From contig SSEF01000025.1 in NCBI GenBank assembly GCA_008012175.1, positions 1 to 38,891 on the forward strand: a stretch of 38,891 nucleotides of DNA. Reading direction: 5' to 3'. Position numbers and translations under genes: made by a program. Under the pieces are notes generated by a model. It did not search any database. It was not told the DNA's origin and saw only the letters and a list, made by a program, of their open reading frames with translations. Source of the DNA: Candidatus Moraniibacteriota bacterium. Its GTDB lineage: Bacteria; Patescibacteriota; Minisyncoccia; Moranbacterales; UBA1568. This document shows positions 1 through 8,139 of this stretch, piece by piece; the first letter of the stretch is position 1; each line of letters opens with the position of its first letter.

Positions 1-1
1 G

Positions 2-1609
2 GCGCTAGAGGGACTTGAGTCTGCAGGCGAGCTTGCCTTGCCGCCAGAAATCAAGTCGCTACTCGAAACGAGGTCTGATTCGCCGATGGCTGAGACGGCA
101 CATCCAGGGGCATCGGTCGGGCCGAGTGGTGACCCGGTAGTTACCGAGCGATCGGAGGTCTTGGTGAGTAAGAATCAGCCTGAGGCAGAGAAGCGGCCGT
201 ACGCGAGCTTTGACACCGAAGAGCTCCATGCGCTCTGGCGGAGGCAGTCGCCATCTGAGCGCATCGATATGGTGACTGATCAGATCAAGGAATGGCGGAC
301 ATTTGATGAAGCTATTCGCCGGTTCAAGGATGAGGAACGGTTCAAAGAGGATCTCAAGGCACGCGGTCTCGGCGAAAAATACGATCAGGTGCTCCGGCTT
401 ACCGGACGGAACGACACGATTAGTGATCGGGTAGCGGAAATCCGCGAGGCACTCGAGAAGAATGGGAAACTCGATCAGAAAGAAGCGGCATTCCTGACGG
501 CAATTTTTTTCGATTACCATGAACTGCTCGTCGTGGCTGAGGCTATCGTGGCTGAGCGCGACCGGGAAACGCCGATCGTCGAGGCAGGAAAAGCAGCTCG
601 TGCCGCCAAGAAGGCTGAGGTATCTGATCCTGTTTCAGTAGAGAAGGTACAGAAAAGACTGGCTTTCGCTGAAAAAGTACCTCAGTTGAGAGATCTTCTT
701 GAGGCTTGGGAGAAGCTTGAACGTGAATTTGGTGACCAGGCACTCCGACAGGCTATCCGCCGGCTCCGCCAGCTGGAGAGAGGAAAGCCACTTCCGCCGA
801 CGGGGAAAATCGCCAAGTGGTTTGCTGAACACGATGGCCCGAATGCGTGGCAGGGAAGGGGCGCAGCAGCCGATCGTGCGCTCCTCATGGATGATGCGTT
901 GCCGAGCATGGAGGGCATGGTGCGGGACGGCCTGATCGTGGCCGAGAAGCTTCGAGCGGAGCGCGTGGTTGCTGAGACCGCTCCAGCCCCCGCTCCAGTA
1001 GCTCCAGAGGCCAGGCCAGAGGGAGTGGAGCCGATTGTTCGCGGCGATATCTGGACTGCGCCAGCTGCTAACGAGAAGAATGCTACAACTGTCGGAAGAA
1101 GAGTGATTGTTACCGGGATCAATAATGGGAAAGTCGAATATCGTTTTTTTGATGTAGATGATATCGGCAATGCTGCCAATATGGGATTCGGGTCCGCAGC
1201 GGACGAATCCGCCTTGCGAGAGTGGCTAGCCGAGGAGGGCTTCGCCTACGATGGAAGGCGTGAAGATGAGGTCGGCCCGCCAGCAGCGCAGGTCTTGGGT
1301 CTGGACGGCCGGGTCATTGAGCGCGACAAGAGCGGTGAACTGAACCAAACAGAGTGGCAGCGGATGAACCCGGTCGAGCAGAACCGGCTTCGTCGCGAAT
1401 TGTTTTCTCGCAAGGATAGATTTGTTACTGGACTTAACGAGCAATTGAAACGAGCCGGAGTGAATGATGCTGATCGCCGGAATACAGTCATCAAGTATCT
1501 CGATGAATACCTGCCACAGATGATATCGCTCGTTGTGAAAGTTCCGCTTCAGGAAACGGATCGGGAATCGCTCCTCAGGGATTTGAAAAAAGAAATCGCC
1601 ATCGCATAA
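2..1609 (+). CDS. Hypothetical protein, 5' end outside the window
   Basis: The frame is open from the first bases of the window, so the start codon probably lies upstream; an internal TTG at 38 is a poor start. The visible part is about 535 residues, highly charged and mostly helical, with a Pro/Ala-rich linker around residues 320-345 (PAPAPVAPEA) that divides it into two parts. I see no signal peptide, membrane segment or catalytic motif, and I do not recognise the family. It ends 40 bp before the next same-strand gene and looks like the first visible member of the cluster that ends with a VirD4/TraG-like ATPase at 5578-8070. A role linked to that ATPase is inference from position only. Confidence 0.7.
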   Translation, partial: ALEGLESAGELALPPEIKSLLETRSDSPMAETAHPGASVGPSGDPVVTERSEVLVSKNQPEAEKRPYASFDTEELHALWRRQSPSERIDMVTDQIKEWRTFDEAIRRFKDEERFKEDLKARGLGEKYDQVLRLTGRNDTISDRVAEIREALEKNGKLDQKEAAFLTAIFFDYHELLVVAEAIVAERDRETPIVEAGKAARAAKKAEVSDPVSVEKVQKRLAFAEKVPQLRDLLEAWEKLEREFGDQALRQAIRRLRQLERGKPLPPTGKIAKWFAEHDGPNAWQGRGAAADRALLMDDALPSMEGMVRDGLIVAEKLRAERVVAETAPAPAPVAPEARPEGVEPIVRGDIWTAPAANEKNATTVGRRVIVTGINNGKVEYRFFDVDDIGNAANMGFGSAADESALREWLAEEGFAYDGRREDEVGPPAAQVLGLDGRVIERDKSGELNQTEWQRMNPVEQNRLRRELFSRKDRFVTGLNEQLKRAGVNDADRRNTVIKYLDEYLPQMISLVVKVPLQETDRESLLRDLKKEIAIA

Positions 1610-1649
1610 TAGGGATATGGTACGAAGAACACATCCGAAAGAGGGGGGA

Positions 1650-4600
1650 ATGGAGACGCCACCGGATCCCGATGCTATTGCTCGGGCATTCATGGAGGCC
1701 GAGCTCGCCAAGGATCGGCCAAAGACGATTGCTTCTACTGAGACGCATCCTGAGCCGGCCTCCAGTGCCTCTTCGCAGGCGGAAGTCGATGCCTACCTGT
1801 CGAGCCTCGATGTTCAGGTAGCAGAAGGGAATCTCCTCACCCCGTTCACTCGGCGCAATCCGAGGCGTGCCGAGGAATTGAGTCAGCCCTTTACTCTCCC
1901 GGAAACAGCTGTTGAAGGCGCTCCAGTTGCTAGCCCAGCCCCAATGGCCGCAGAAAAATCTCCAGTTGAGCCAAAGCCGTCTGATACGACTTCTCCCGAA
2001 TCGGAGTCTTTCGTATTTACACTCCCTCGGCTCGGGCAGGGTAAGAGTATCCGCTATCAGGCTGTTGATGGCAGCGTATATGAAATCACGAAAAAGCCGG
2101 GAGGATATCGCATAGCCAAGAGTAGCGATGGTTTTGCCGCGATTGCGAGTATTTCACGGACGGAAATTATGCGGCGTGGCCAGTCTGAAGGCTGGCAGCT
2201 CGTCCAAGAAGAAGCCTCTCCCGAAAGCGCGCCCGCCGTCGCTCCGACAGCCCCTGAGTCTGTTGTGCCGAAAACGCCCGAATCCGTTGCTGAGCTCGGG
2301 CTATCGGTCGGCGAAGTGTGGTCAGCCAGCGAAGACGGTCATGACGTCGATATCGAAATACTCGAATTTTTTGATGGGTCGGCCAAAGAGGGGAATGCTC
2401 GCATGGCGCGGATCCGGAGGACGGTTGCTGGTCCACGTAGAAACGAGAATTACAGGATGGAAACCCCGCTCTATAAACTGGCTGAGCAATTGAAGTCGTA
2501 TACGAAAAAGCGCGAAGCGCCGAAGCTAAGAGAGCGTCAGGATCCACCACTCGAGGCGCCATCGGTAGAAGCGGGTGCTGAGTCGGTCCCAGCAGCTGAG
2601 TCTAATCCCGGTGCGCCCACTGGCGAGACAGTCCGGGTGCCCGAAGCTGATGCCCCAGTTGTGCCTCCGGCGAATGCTGAGACGGTAGCATCCGATCTTG
2701 ATCAGAAGATTGCCAAGCTCAGGGAAGAGGTTGCGAGCGAACGGGCGGCATTTATCGCAGTAGAGGAATCGCAGCGCAGCGCGTGGAAGAATCTGACCCG
2801 GATCTTTCGCGGACTGTCGCACAAGGACAGTGATGACGCGGAGCTCATGAAATATCGGGCATTTTACGATGAGAAAGTCATCGCTCTCCAAGAGGCCGAA
2901 CTCGAGAGGCTGAAGCGTTCTGGCAAGACCGTAAAAGAACTTCGACCGGAGATGGCTGCGCTTATCCGGGAGTTCGAGTTCGATGAGGCCGATCGGATTT
3001 ATGATGCGCGACAAGCGATGCGCCTTGCCAAGACCAATCAGCCCATGCTGGAGAAGATGAAAGCCCTGTGGGCGGATGCAAATGAAGGTATAAACGGCCC
3101 GACTGCCAAGGGTGAAGTGAAGGCGTGGATCAAGCTCTTTGCCGGGGCGGCTGGCACAGTTGGGACCTCAGCTCTTCAAGGAATCGAGAAGGGTGGCGCT
3201 GCCTATAATAAGCTGATGCGGGGAAAATACGGGAAACTGATTCTCGCAGCGAGTGTCAGCACGGCGGCGGTCGGCATTGCGACTGGCGGCATCGGCACGA
3301 CGGCGGTCGGTCTCTTGGCGCTGAAGCGGCTCGCGGCTGGTGCTGGGGTCGCGGTCACGATCGAGGATGTATCGGAGCGGGTCGCTCGGGCACGGCGAGA
3401 AAAGCGCCGCGCGAATGTGGAAAACGAACATCAGGTCCGCTTCGATGCGATGGAGAGTGAGGAAGACCTCGAAGTTGCACTCGGCAATAAAGCGGAGATC
3501 AGTTTCGCGAAACTCGAGAAATACCTGAAGGAAGTCGCGGCGAAGACGCGGGCCGGGGAAGGAGCACGGCGGCGCGGCAACCTGTATCGAAAGTCAGGCG
3601 CAATTTTCGCTGGCGCAGTCCTCGGATCAGGTGCTGCAGCGCACTTTGCGAACGAGTATATCGGTGGCGTGAGCCGGGCGCATGCGGCGCCGATTCCTGA
3701 TGCAGACACGGTCGTTTCCGGAGGACCTGGAGCCGGCCCATCCCTCGAGAGTCCGTCCGCGAATACGGCGGGATCTGCTGTCCCAGAGTCGCTGAGAGAC
3801 ACTCGTGCTATCCCGATGCCTGCGGAATCCGCATCGGGCATCGGCGGGAGTGAAGGGGTGAAATCATTCCTCGGCGCCCATGAAGTGAAGCGCGGCGAAA
3901 GTGTCTGGAAGCTCGCCGAACGGGCGATCCAAGATGCTCCAGATGTCGACAAGCGAGTTTCCGGCCGTTTTGCCAAGCTTGTCGAGCTCCGGCTCCAGGA
4001 AAAGCTTGATGCGAATCCTGACCTTGCTCGTGCGGCTGGTTTTGTCGCCGATGCTGATGGAAAATTCAGCCCGCACCAGATCCAGAAGGGGGCATCGCTC
4101 GAGCTCGGCAAACTCTTTTCAGCCGATGAAATCGCGAAGCTCTTTGAAGAAGCGAAGGCTGACGCGCCTATCGAAGCCCCATCTGTTCCTGTTCCTGATA
4201 CGCCGGTCCGCGAAATTGTTTCGCCGCTTCCGTCTCCGGATGCATCGTCAGTTGCCGAGAGTGAGGCTGAGCGGATAGCTCGTGAAGAGGCGCGCATCGC
4301 CGAGCGTATTCCCCCTATCAGTCCCGATGAACGCGCGGCCATCGTTGCTACCTTCCCTGAGAGCCCGACGACCGAGCTCATCAAACCGGATGGTAACGTG
4401 ATGCGGTACGTCGAGACCCTTCCTCGGGAAGAGCAAGAGAAGCTCTTTAGGAATTTCAAGCGGATATCAACCGCGCTTTTTCAGACGAACGAGGTGATGG
4501 GCGGGGAAACGTATGATATGCGCTATGATCCGACGATTCATCCGGGGCTCACCAAGACCAAGCTCGCGACCGTGCTTGCCGACCATAAGCTCCTCGGGAA

Positions 4601-4814
4601 GAATCCGTTCACGACCTATGGCCGTATAGCCAACCCGCTCCATGGATCCCAAATGCAGGAGGTAGCGAATTTCTCAAAAGCAGTAACCAAGGCCTTTGGC
4701 GAGTCGGTTGCCCGTCCGAAAGCCGCCGAATCGGTTCAGGAGTACGTCCTCCGAATGGTTGCAATCGCCCGCAATCAAGGAGTGAATATCCCGGGGGTTC
4801 GTATGGTAGACTAA
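1650..4814 (+). CDS. Large membrane-associated protein with LysM-like segment, unknown function
   Basis: About 1054 residues. I start it at ATG 1650 because a purine-rich GAGGGGGG lies a few bases upstream; an in-frame ATG at 1617 is the alternative (1065 residues). The N-terminal half is Pro/Ala/Glu-rich and likely disordered. Around 3215-3345 there is a Gly/Ala-rich hydrophobic stretch (LILAASVSTAAVGIATGG) and near 3595-3670 a second one (GAIFAGAVLGSGAAAHFA), either of which could span the membrane. Downstream, near residue 745, HEVKRGESVWKLAERA reads like the start of a LysM repeat, so the C-terminal part may contact peptidoglycan. Same strand and tight spacing with the flanking genes suggest an operon with the ATPase at 5578. 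No enzyme motif is seen; a structural or envelope role is inference. Confidence 0.75.
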   Translation: METPPDPDAIARAFMEAELAKDRPKTIASTETHPEPASSASSQAEVDAYLSSLDVQVAEGNLLTPFTRRNPRRAEELSQPFTLPETAVEGAPVASPAPMAAEKSPVEPKPSDTTSPESESFVFTLPRLGQGKSIRYQAVDGSVYEITKKPGGYRIAKSSDGFAAIASISRTEIMRRGQSEGWQLVQEEASPESAPAVAPTAPESVVPKTPESVAELGLSVGEVWSASEDGHDVDIEILEFFDGSAKEGNARMARIRRTVAGPRRNENYRMETPLYKLAEQLKSYTKKREAPKLRERQDPPLEAPSVEAGAESVPAAESNPGAPTGETVRVPEADAPVVPPANAETVASDLDQKIAKLREEVASERAAFIAVEESQRSAWKNLTRIFRGLSHKDSDDAELMKYRAFYDEKVIALQEAELERLKRSGKTVKELRPEMAALIREFEFDEADRIYDARQAMRLAKTNQPMLEKMKALWADANEGINGPTAKGEVKAWIKLFAGAAGTVGTSALQGIEKGGAAYNKLMRGKYGKLILAASVSTAAVGIATGGIGTTAVGLLALKRLAAGAGVAVTIEDVSERVARARREKRRANVENEHQVRFDAMESEEDLEVALGNKAEISFAKLEKYLKEVAAKTRAGEGARRRGNLYRKSGAIFAGAVLGSGAAAHFANEYIGGVSRAHAAPIPDADTVVSGGPGAGPSLESPSANTAGSAVPESLRDTRAIPMPAESASGIGGSEGVKSFLGAHEVKRGESVWKLAERAIQDAPDVDKRVSGRFAKLVELRLQEKLDANPDLARAAGFVADADGKFSPHQIQKGASLELGKLFSADEIAKLFEEAKADAPIEAPSVPVPDTPVREIVSPLPSPDASSVAESEAERIAREEARIAERIPPISPDERAAIVATFPESPTTELIKPDGNVMRYVETLPREEQEKLFRNFKRISTALFQTNEVMGGETYDMRYDPTIHPGLTKTKLATVLADHKLLGKNPFTTYGRIANPLHGSQMQEVANFSKAVTKAFGESVARPKAAESVQEYVLRMVAIARNQGVNIPGVRMVD

Positions 4815-4833
4815 GGTAAACACATATATCGTT

Positions 4834-5139
4834 ATGGACATCGACTATTCGAAAATCGAAGCCGAACTCGTTGAGGAGCTGGCACTCGCCGGGTTGCCGC
4901 AGCCGAAGCGCGAAGAACTGCTCGGAAAGATGCTCGAAGCGCTCCTTAAGCGGATTTTCATGGACACGATGGAGCGGCTAGGCGAAAAGGGGATGACGGA
5001 GTATGAGTCTCTCATCGAGACGGAACCGTCTGAGGCAGCGGTTGGCAAGTTTCTTGAAGAGCACATTCCGAATTATGGGGCCTTCGTTCAGGACATCGTC
5101 GATCAATTCAAAAAAGACATCAAGGCTGTTGCCGCCTAA
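4834..5139 (+). CDS. Small acidic helical protein, possibly DUF5663-like
   Basis: 101 residues, ATG at 4834, only 19 bp after the previous stop. The sequence is amphipathic and acidic (DIDYSKIEAELVEELALAG, then EHIPNYGAFVQDIVDQFK) with no membrane segment and no cysteines. It resembles the small helical proteins often found in Patescibacteria and may belong to DUF5663; that name is recalled, not tested. Its place between a LysM-like membrane protein and the VirD4/TraG-like ATPase suggests an accessory or adaptor part of the same machinery, which is inference. Confidence 0.7.
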   Translation: MDIDYSKIEAELVEELALAGLPQPKREELLGKMLEALLKRIFMDTMERLGEKGMTEYESLIETEPSEAAVGKFLEEHIPNYGAFVQDIVDQFKKDIKAVAA

Positions 5140-5148
5140 GTAAATCCT

Positions 5149-5559
5149 ATGTGGGAATTTTTTACCCGAAAGAAAGAGTCTCCATCTCCTCCGGCCTCCG
5201 AAGCGGCGCCTGTAGCGCGTCCCGAGACAGTTCCTGCGGCTGTAGAGCAGTCGGCTGAACACAGTGGCGAAGGTGCAAGCGAAAGATACGCCGCTATTCT
5301 CACGCAGGCTGGACCAGCCAATCAGGTGGCTTTGCCAGAGGCCGATGTCCATGCCGACGCGACAGCGGTCGGGAGTGCGGTCGATGCGGCGAGCCGCGTG
5401 AATCAGCTCGTCGAATTGGCTCAAGTAAAGGGGGTTGCGCATGCGGTCGAAGTCGCGCGGAAGATGAATGATCTGTACGTCCTCGATACGATGCATGATG
5501 AGCTGGCCGACAGGCTGTACGATGCGCTCAAAGCCAAAGGTTTGATACAAGGGGAATAG
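5149..5559 (+). CDS. Hypothetical 136-residue protein with disordered N-terminus
   Basis: ATG at 5149, nine bases after the preceding stop, with no clear Shine-Dalgarno. Residues 1-60 are Pro/Ala/Glu-rich (KKESPSPPASEAAP). Residues 75-136 form a compact helical module containing ASRVNQLVELAQVKGVAHA and MHDELADRLYDALKAKG. I do not recognise the family. It ends 18 bp before the ATPase gene, and the tight spacing argues for co-transcription. A short disordered tail followed by a helical domain would suit an adaptor for the ATPase, but that is a guess from position. Confidence 0.7.
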   Translation: MWEFFTRKKESPSPPASEAAPVARPETVPAAVEQSAEHSGEGASERYAAILTQAGPANQVALPEADVHADATAVGSAVDAASRVNQLVELAQVKGVAHAVEVARKMNDLYVLDTMHDELADRLYDALKAKGLIQGE

Positions 5560-5577
5560 TTTCAAAAATAAAAATTC

Positions 5578-8070
5578 ATGCTCTCGGAGTTCGATCTGAA
5601 TGTCGTCTTGGTTCCGCTTGCGTACCTGTCCGGCGCGCTCGCATTTGTTTCGGGTGCCTTTCTCCTCGTGAAGGCGTTCCTTCTCGTCCGTTTCGAGGTC
5701 TCCCAGTCTCTCAATCTCGACCTCGAGGTGGTCCAGGTGAGCAAGAAGAAACCGGCCGACGGGGCCCAGCGCACTCCCGAAGAGTGGCGCGAAGAAATCC
5801 GGGCGATGGAGCAGCTCTTGACTTCGCTCGCCTCGCTCAAGCGGCATTTCCCGTGGTGGAAGCATCTGTTCTTCGAGCCGCCGCATATCGTATTTGAGAT
5901 CGCCAACCCGTCCTCTCGGGAGGAAATCTTCTTCTATCTCTCCGTACCGAAACATTATCGTGAGAGCGTCGAAAAACAGATCCATAGCTTTTTCCCGCAG
6001 TCAGCGATTGAGAAGGTGCCAGACTACACGATATTTTCTCCGACCGGCGAGACAGCTGTTTCGCTGCTCGAGCTCTCGGCGGGCCACGCGCTCCCGCTCA
6101 AGACGTACAAGAATCTCTCGGTCGATCCGTTGAATGAAATCTCGAATGCGCTCTCGAAACTCGAGACAGTCGCAGAGGGGGCGGCGATCCAGATCGTGCT
6201 CGCTCCGGCGCCGGCCGGCTGGCGCAAGGGGAGTCGCCAGATCGCGCAGCGGATGCAGGAGGGGAAGCGGCTGAAAGACGCTCATCCGGAGAGCTTTACT
6301 TCGATGGTGGGGAAATCGGCCCTGAAGGGCGTCGGGCATGTTGTTCTTCCCAAGGGCGCCCAGTCAGTCAGTCCAGAAGAGAAGAAGGCCGTTGTCCTGA
6401 CCCCGGAGGAGCAGGAGCTTGTGAAGAATATCGATGCCAAGGCGAGCCTAGCGGCCTTTTCGGTGAACATCCGCCTTCTCGCTTCGGCTGCGACCAAGGA
6501 GCGGGCCGAAGGTATCCTGAGTCATCTCGAAAACGCATTTTCTCAATTCGAGAATCCCGAAGTGAACAGTTTCCGGGTGAAGAAACGTATTTCTTCAAAG
6601 CGTGCCGCATATCATTACATCTTCCGGAACTTCGATCCGGATTCCGCCATGGTGCTCACGTCGGACGAGGTGGCGAGCTTCTTTCATTTTCCGATCTCGA
6701 CGACCGAAACGCCCAAGATCAAGTGGCTGAAAGCCGGCGCTGCGCCGCCGCCGATCAATGTGCCAAAAGAAGGCATTCTCCTCGGCTACAATGACTATCG
6801 GAATACGAAGACGGAGATTCGGATCACTGACAATGATCGCCGACGCCACATGTATGTCATCGGTCAGACGGGTGTCGGGAAGTCGAACTATCTCCAGGAG
6901 ATGGCGAAGAAGGACGCGCAAAGCGGCAAGGGTTTCTGCTTCATTGATCCTCATGGCGACGCGATCGAGGATATCCTGACCGCGATTCCGAAAGAACGCG
7001 CCGAGGATGTCATCGTGTTCGATCCGGCGGACATCGCTCGGCCGATCGGCATCAACATGCTGGAATACGATCCGAGCCACCCAGAGCAGAAGACATTCGT
7101 CATCAATGAGATGATCGGTATCTTCGACCAGCTCTATGATATGAAGGCGACTGGGGGGCCGATGTTTGAGCAGTACATGCGGAACGCCATGCTTCTCATC
7201 ATGGAACATCCAGAGAGTGGCTCGACCATCATGGAGATCCCGAAAGTGCTCGCAGATGAGGAATTCCGCCGCTACAAGCTCGCGCACTGCAATAATCCGA
7301 TTGTTCGTGACTTCTGGTTGAAGGAAGCGGAGAAGGCCGGCGGTGAAGCGGCTTTGGCGAACATGGTTCCATACATCACGTCGAAACTGACGACCTTCAT
7401 ATCGAACGACATGATGCGGCCGATCATCGCCCAGCAGAAGAGCGCGCTCAATTTCCGTGAGCTGATGGATCAGGGGAAGATCGTCCTCATCAATCTCTCG
7501 AAGGGGAAGATCGGCGAGATCAATGCCCGACTCCTCGGCATGGTCGTCGTCGGGAAGATCCTGATGGCCGCGCTCTCCCGCGTCGATCAGCCAGAGTCCG
7601 AGCGCCGCGACTTCTACCTGTATCTCGACGAGTTCCAGAACGTGACCACGACCTCGATCGCGCAGATCCTCTCCGAGGCGCGCAAGTACAAGCTTGTCCT
7701 CATTCTGGCGCACCAGTTCATCGGTCAGCTGAAAGAAGAGATTTCAAAGGCAGTCTTTGGCAATGTCGGTTCGCTCGTCTCCTTCCGCGTCGGCCCTGAG
7801 GACGCGGAATTCCTTGAGAAACAGTTTGCTCCGGTTTTTTCGGCCCAAGATATCGTGAACGTGGACAACTACCAGGCATTTGCTCGACTCCTCATGAACA
7901 ATGAACTCACCAAGCCGTTCAATATGAAGACGTATCCGCCGACCTCGGGCGACCAAGAGGTGGCCAATGCCTTGAAAGAACTCTCCCGGCTCCGCTATGG
8001 CCGTGACGCCCGTATCGTGAACCAAGAGATTATGTCGCGCATCCAGCTCGCCGAAGGCGCGAGAGTGTAG
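5578..8070 (+). CDS. VirD4/TraG/TraD-like DNA-translocating ATPase (type IV secretion coupling-protein family)
   Basis: 830 residues. A hydrophobic N-terminus at about residues 8-40 (PLAYLSGALAFVSGAFLLVKAFLLV) would anchor it in the membrane. A middle domain of about 350 residues precedes the motor. Walker A is GQTGVGKSN near residue 429, followed by FCFIDPHGD; Walker B is YLYLDEFQN near residue 680, followed by a sensor-like LILAHQFIGQL and a TraM-recognition-like C-terminus. In known systems such hexameric ATPases couple DNA or protein substrates to a type IV secretion channel. No relaxase, VirB4-like protein or mating-pair gene is visible here, so the substrate is unknown. This class is common in CPR genomes. 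The gene ends 12 bp before a shared bidirectional terminator. Confidence 0.88.
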   Translation: MLSEFDLNVVLVPLAYLSGALAFVSGAFLLVKAFLLVRFEVSQSLNLDLEVVQVSKKKPADGAQRTPEEWREEIRAMEQLLTSLASLKRHFPWWKHLFFEPPHIVFEIANPSSREEIFFYLSVPKHYRESVEKQIHSFFPQSAIEKVPDYTIFSPTGETAVSLLELSAGHALPLKTYKNLSVDPLNEISNALSKLETVAEGAAIQIVLAPAPAGWRKGSRQIAQRMQEGKRLKDAHPESFTSMVGKSALKGVGHVVLPKGAQSVSPEEKKAVVLTPEEQELVKNIDAKASLAAFSVNIRLLASAATKERAEGILSHLENAFSQFENPEVNSFRVKKRISSKRAAYHYIFRNFDPDSAMVLTSDEVASFFHFPISTTETPKIKWLKAGAAPPPINVPKEGILLGYNDYRNTKTEIRITDNDRRRHMYVIGQTGVGKSNYLQEMAKKDAQSGKGFCFIDPHGDAIEDILTAIPKERAEDVIVFDPADIARPIGINMLEYDPSHPEQKTFVINEMIGIFDQLYDMKATGGPMFEQYMRNAMLLIMEHPESGSTIMEIPKVLADEEFRRYKLAHCNNPIVRDFWLKEAEKAGGEAALANMVPYITSKLTTFISNDMMRPIIAQQKSALNFRELMDQGKIVLINLSKGKIGEINARLLGMVVVGKILMAALSRVDQPESERRDFYLYLDEFQNVTTTSIAQILSEARKYKLVLILAHQFIGQLKEEISKAVFGNVGSLVSFRVGPEDAEFLEKQFAPVFSAQDIVNVDNYQAFARLLMNNELTKPFNMKTYPPTSGDQEVANALKELSRLRYGRDARIVNQEIMSRIQLAEGARV

Positions 8071-8081
8071 ATCAAAAAACG

Positions 8082-8128
8082 AATAGCAAAATAAAAAGCA
8101 GGGTTATGAAGCCCTGTTTTTGCTATTT
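8082..8128. terminator. Bidirectional terminator between convergent genes
   Basis: A 10-bp stem with one G-T pair (8094-8103 with 8112-8121, loop 8104-8111) has a CAGGG/CCCTG core and is flanked by A-runs on the left and T-runs on the right. An outer arm (AATAGCAAAA at 8082-8091 with its complement at 8118-8127) can extend it. It lies between the stop codons of the ATPase gene (8070) and the minus-strand gene (8140), so it can end both transcripts. Confidence 0.85.
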
Positions 8129-8139
8129 TCTCGTTACTC

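Noticed and set aside
3431-4459. 342-codon minus-strand Ser/Ala-rich frame
   Set aside because: Low-complexity composition produced by the reverse of a GC-rich coding strand; no start signals.
6595-7713. 372-codon minus-strand frame inside the VirD4-like gene
   Set aside because: Shadow of the ATPase gene; the opposite strand carries Walker A and B.
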